From Euperipatoides rowelli (Eukaryota; Onychophora; Udeonychophora; Euonychophora; Peripatopsidae): a DNA stretch of 14,588 bases. The translations under genes and the position numbers were made by a program. Shown piece after piece: positions 9,926 to 14,588 of the stretch (within the stretch, counting starts at the first letter, position 1; the number at the start of each line of letters is the position of its first letter). The notes under the pieces were generated by a model. It worked only from the letters and a program-made list of their open reading frames with translations, ran no database searches and was not told where the DNA came from. The DNA lies in assembly GCA_003024985.2 (NCBI GenBank), contig PXIH01S0002227.1. The stretch is one strand, 5' to 3'.

Positions 9926-10553
9926 TATATTTAACTTATAGTATTTCTGGTTGGCTTGTTTTTAAGTTGTTTTTTATTAACATGAAATGTATGAATGAAA
10001 TATTTCTGATTGATTAGCCTATTGATTTTATTTTTATTAAATATGAATTTATATGAGTCACTGTCTAATCACAAGGGGAAGGGTATAATTATATTCAATG
10101 TGATTATACTTATGGGTCTTGTGAATTTTTTTTAGTATGGTAATACAGATTGATCTTTTTTCTTGACAATTAGGACTTTTAAACACATAAGAAAGGAAAG
10201 AGGAAGAGCTTTATTATTTTTCTTGCTCTTATGTTCGTTATTGATACCAATAAATAATGGCGATGTTGATGTAAAATATTAATATTGATGTGAAATATTT
10301 TTTTGTGATGCTTTTTTTTTTCAGTCTTTTTAGAGCTCACCTGCTTTGGTAGCCTTCTGATAGTTTACATTGTTTATTTTAATTAACCTTACATTTCAAA
10401 ATACTGGGAAGTGGAGGTCCTTCCTGATCTTAGGCAATCATTATCTTCTTTATCCATCAACTGTATCTTTAGCGAGGGTCCAACATACAGGATATACTGA
10501 ATATTGAATATTATGTAGTATCTCCGTTTTAACCAGTACGGTATTTATTTTTG

Positions 10554-10559
10554 TAGGAG
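10554..10559 (+). promoter_or_regulatory. Tandem NAGNAG splice acceptor (TAGGAG) at exon E
   Basis: The acceptor reads TTTTTGTAGGAG. Using the first AG begins the exon with GAG (Glu, 10557-10559); using the second would remove this one residue and keep the frame. Other animals have one residue (Val in my memory) at this point in SPYYK-V-FEE, so length conservation and the poor acceptor strength of GAG favour the first AG. Minor use of the second is possible. Confidence 0.55.
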
Positions 10560-10723
10560 TTTGAAGAAGATGCTTTGGCTTGGGAGGAAAAACTAAACCG
10601 CATCAATGCTCTCTTTGATGTATGGATTGATGTCCAGCGTCGCTGGGTATATTTGGAAGGAATTTTTTCAGGCAGTGCTGATATTAAAGCCTTATTGCCA
10701 GTTGAAACATCAAGATTTCAAAG
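10557..10723 (+). CDS. DYNC1H1: Dynein 1 heavy chain exon E: linker (DHC_N2) segment (55 codons + 2 nt)
   Basis: The exon encodes [20 protein letters not shown], then [20 protein letters not shown], then [15 protein letters not shown], and ends with AG of a split codon (10722-10723) before a strong donor GTGAGT. The block [15 protein letters not shown] is one of the most conserved signatures in the dynein heavy chain family and sits in the linker. SADIK and LPVET are also typical. The split AG joins C at 12053 to give AGC (Ser), restoring RFQSISSEF as in relatives. The first residue, Glu, replaces a Val that I remember at this position in fly and human, and coincides with a tandem acceptor. 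The intron that follows contains the 23-bp satellite, beginning only about 75 nt beyond the donor. Confidence 0.96.
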
Positions 10724-12227
<1,504 letters not shown>

Positions 12228-12797
12228 TAAGTTTGTTCTTATAATAAAAATTCACCCTTCATAATTTTGTATTGACTAATTTCATTTTATAAATTACCCC
12301 AACATTAATTTGATTTTCACATATTTTTACATTTTCCACCCCTTGCTTCTTCACGACTATTTTCTCCCGAGTTGCATCAGGCTCCTGCTGATATATAATC
12401 TGTTTGTTTGATAGTATATGTAACCTAGTAACGATGATTAGATATAACTATTCTGTTAAGAATAAATATGACAGTCTATTTGGTATGTGACTGTAAATTT
12501 ACAGGAATAATTCTATCCACACATAATGATGAATTTCTTTACATTTTTTTTATTTGATTATCTAAAAATGATTATAATTTCTTACTTAACCACATAATTT
12601 TTCACTTCGAAATAGTGGAATTGATAGTTGATACCATATGAATAGATGCATAAAGACCAGCAAACTAATTTCTTGAATCAAAAAATAATTTTAAAACGTT
12701 TTTTAAATCTTCCCTCCAAGGTTTTAAAACTTCTATTTATCGGAGGTACATAATGCCAGACAAAAATTAACTTAAAGATTATATTTTATAACCTTAT

Positions 12798-13151
12798 CTT
12801 TAACCATTTCCAGTCTAATCCTCTAAGTCTAGGGCAGTCTTAACTAGAGGTGATAGCCAAATGAGTCTACTATCGTTAATCCTATTCTTCCCCCTCCCTT
12901 GCTGTATTCCCACCCAAAATTATCTTTCTGTCCTCAAAAATTGTGATCCATGGGCTAAGAAAGCCTCAGGTCTAGGACTTTTCACCAATAATATTATTAT
13001 TATTAACTTCTCTTTAACCATTTCCTGTCAGATGTGCCATAAACTTATATACCAAAAGTATAACTTAGACAGTATATGCTTGATAGATTGGAAATTGTAG
13101 AAAAAATAAAAGCTAATACTACTCCTTGCTAAAGTTAAAAAGTCTAGGACT
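12798..13151 (+). repeat. Scattered imperfect direct repeats (CTTTAACCATTTCC and AAGTCTAGG motifs)
   Basis: CTTTAACCATTTCCAGTC (12798-12815) recurs with one change as CTTTAACCATTTCCTGTC (13012-13029). AAGTCTAGG-type words occur at 12825, 12968 and 13140, the last two sharing TCTAGGACT. The order differs between copies, which fits a decayed, rearranged dispersed repeat rather than a clean tandem array. Confidence 0.55.
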
Positions 13152-13891
13152 ACAGGAAAATTATTAATTTTTATCCCAGTCTGCAACATGCAAATATACA
13201 ATGGATTAGGTAAATTATTTAATCCCATCCTGGAACAGAGAAATATTCAATAAATTAGAGTTAAATAATTTTATTGCACAACCTCTCTTTTTTTTTTAAA
13301 GAAAGTATTATTCCAAAAGTAAATTTGTTTCAACAAATTACTAATAGAAATGCCAACAAAATAGATTAATAGTGGATATAACACTAAGGGTGAAATGATT
13401 TGAAAAATTTCTTAACAATTGGAGGGAGAATAAAAGAAATCTTACCGAGATTGTTTATAAAATAAGATCTTAAGATTGCTATTTTATGCAAGCATCTTCA
13501 GTAATTCGCTCCTGTTGAAATAGAACTGACGGGCCTGCCTGCACATGAATCAGTATATTATACTGTATGTATTGTATGTGAGCAAGCTTTATACCAGCAG
13601 TCTGTTAATAATAAATTATTGAAAAATGTATTATTATTATTGTAATTCAGATAACTGAACAAATGTATTTTATGATTATTGTAATTTAGAAATGAATGTT
13701 ATTGTACCACATTAAAATTCACATCTTATTCTTCATTTAAATATCTATTATTTTATTGATAGATATAGTATATTATGACTCATAATATCTTATATAGAGT
13801 ATTATAATCTGGCAGTACTACAAGATATTACACTATGGCAATAGTTACATTTGAACATACAGGAAATTGTGAGCATGAGCAACTGTAGGCA

Positions 13892-14031
13892 CAAGGTGAA
13901 TCATGAGCTGTGAAAACATCAAGGTGAATCATGAGCTGTGAAAACATCAAGGTGAATCATGAGCTGTGAAAACATCAAGGTTAATCATGAGCTGTGAAAA
14001 CATCAAGGTGAATCCTGAGCTGTGAAAATAT
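13892..14031 (+). repeat. 28-bp minisatellite, five copies
   Basis: Units start at 13892, 13920, 13948, 13976 and 14004. Each is CAAGGTGAATCATGAGC followed by TGTGAAAACAT. The first three are identical, the fourth has GGTTAAT, and the fifth has CCTGAGC and AATAT, so divergence rises to the 3' side. No open frame or known element is associated. Confidence 0.95.
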
Positions 14032-14405
14032 CAAAACCATCATATTACAAACAAGCATTATTAAAATACAATCGACTAAAAACAACAGTGAAAAGAATAA
14101 TTATAAAATAAAAGCAGACATTATAGACTTTGAAATTTATTTTTTACTTTCAGAGATTTAAAATGCCATAACACCAAATGTTTTCATGCTTGGTTAACAT
14201 AAAATCCACGTTAGAGCTCGTCTCCAATTACCTGGTGATGAAATCAAACAATTATTTTTATTATCCGACGATTCCGGCTTCAAATTTAACATTGATTTCC
14301 CCATTTTTGTACTCGTTATCTAGTTGATCTCTTAGATTAGCGGAAAAACTATAATTTTGAACTCTTTCATTTTTTATTTTCAATAGATGTATGTATAGTA
14401 TATAC

Positions 14406-14588
14406 CAGGCATGGGCAACAGTTTCGGCTCGAGGGCCAGATTGAAAATTTATAATTCTCCGCGGGCCGGCCGGTCTTCATGCCGGTCTTCATGCGGGGAG
14501 AAATTCCAAGAGAACTAACCGAAACAAAGATGCAGCGAGGTGGAATAGCGTCTCCCAGAATTTTTAGATAAACAGACAGATAGATACA
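14406..14588. mobile_element. Probable hAT-superfamily DNA transposon terminus (truncated by the window edge)
   Basis: At 14406 the sequence changes from AT-rich to G/C-rich and begins CAGGCATGGGCAACAG, followed by CGGCTCGAGGGCCAGATT and GCGGGCCGG. From memory, CAG-G-(N)-TGGGCAA plus a GGGCC-AGATT / GCGGGCC pair is the typical end of hAT elements, including non-autonomous ones. The 8 bases just before (GTATATAC, 14398-14405) fit the hAT target-site pattern nTnnnnAn. Inside, GCCGGTCTTCAT is tandemly duplicated (14469-14480 and 14481-14492). No transposase frame is visible in these 183 nt, and the other end is outside, so orientation and autonomy are unknown. Confidence 0.6.

Noticed and set aside
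12861-13228. Opposite-strand short frames in the last intron
   Set aside because: They overlap each other, have no recognisable domain, and one runs through repeat-derived sequence.
13892-14031. CRISPR array
   Set aside because: The 28-bp units are contiguous with no spacers, and the context is a eukaryotic intron.

Overview
This window is a stretch of an animal nuclear genome that carries the middle-to-N-terminal part of one large gene on the + strand: cytoplasmic dynein 1 heavy chain (DYNC1H1; Dhc64C in insects). Six coding exons encode about 1,307 consecutive residues. By comparison with remembered family sequences, these run from roughly residue 300 to residue 1,600 of a protein that is usually about 4,640 residues long. 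They cover most of the cargo- and subunit-binding tail and the first part of the force-producing linker (DHC_N2). The ATPase ring, stalk and microtubule-binding domain would lie downstream, and the first ~300 residues upstream; neither is in the window. The exons join with matching phases, without stops or frameshifts, so the gene looks functional.

Organism: GT-AG introns, polypyrimidine tracts, a branch-point-like site and very AT-rich introns indicate a metazoan. Several protein stretches read closer to insect Dhc64C than to vertebrate DYNC1H1 as I remember them, so an arthropod is likely and a non-insect arthropod such as a crustacean is possible. I cannot resolve this further. Two single N bases (1334 and 10909) sit in low-complexity or tandem sequence and mark assembly weak points.

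Layout: 1-1777 end of an upstream intron; 1778-1998 exon A; 1999-3106 intron; 3107-5998 exon B, an unusually long 964-codon exon; 5999-7347 intron; 7348-7668 exon C; 7669-7752 an 84-nt intron; 7753-7899 exon D; 7900-10556 intron; 10557-10723 exon E; 10724-12052 intron with a 23-bp satellite; 12053-12226 exon F; 12227-14588 start of another intron, with a 28-bp minisatellite and what looks like one end of a hAT-type DNA transposon at the right edge.

No second gene, RNA gene, CRISPR array or prokaryotic element was found. The interest lies in the introns: a self-complementary 23-bp tandem array, a perfect 20-bp-arm hairpin at 2253-2297, a hAT-like terminus with a well-formed candidate target site, and a dispersed TACAGTA-type motif. 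The coding part is a conserved housekeeping motor gene, and I see no convincing undescribed system.
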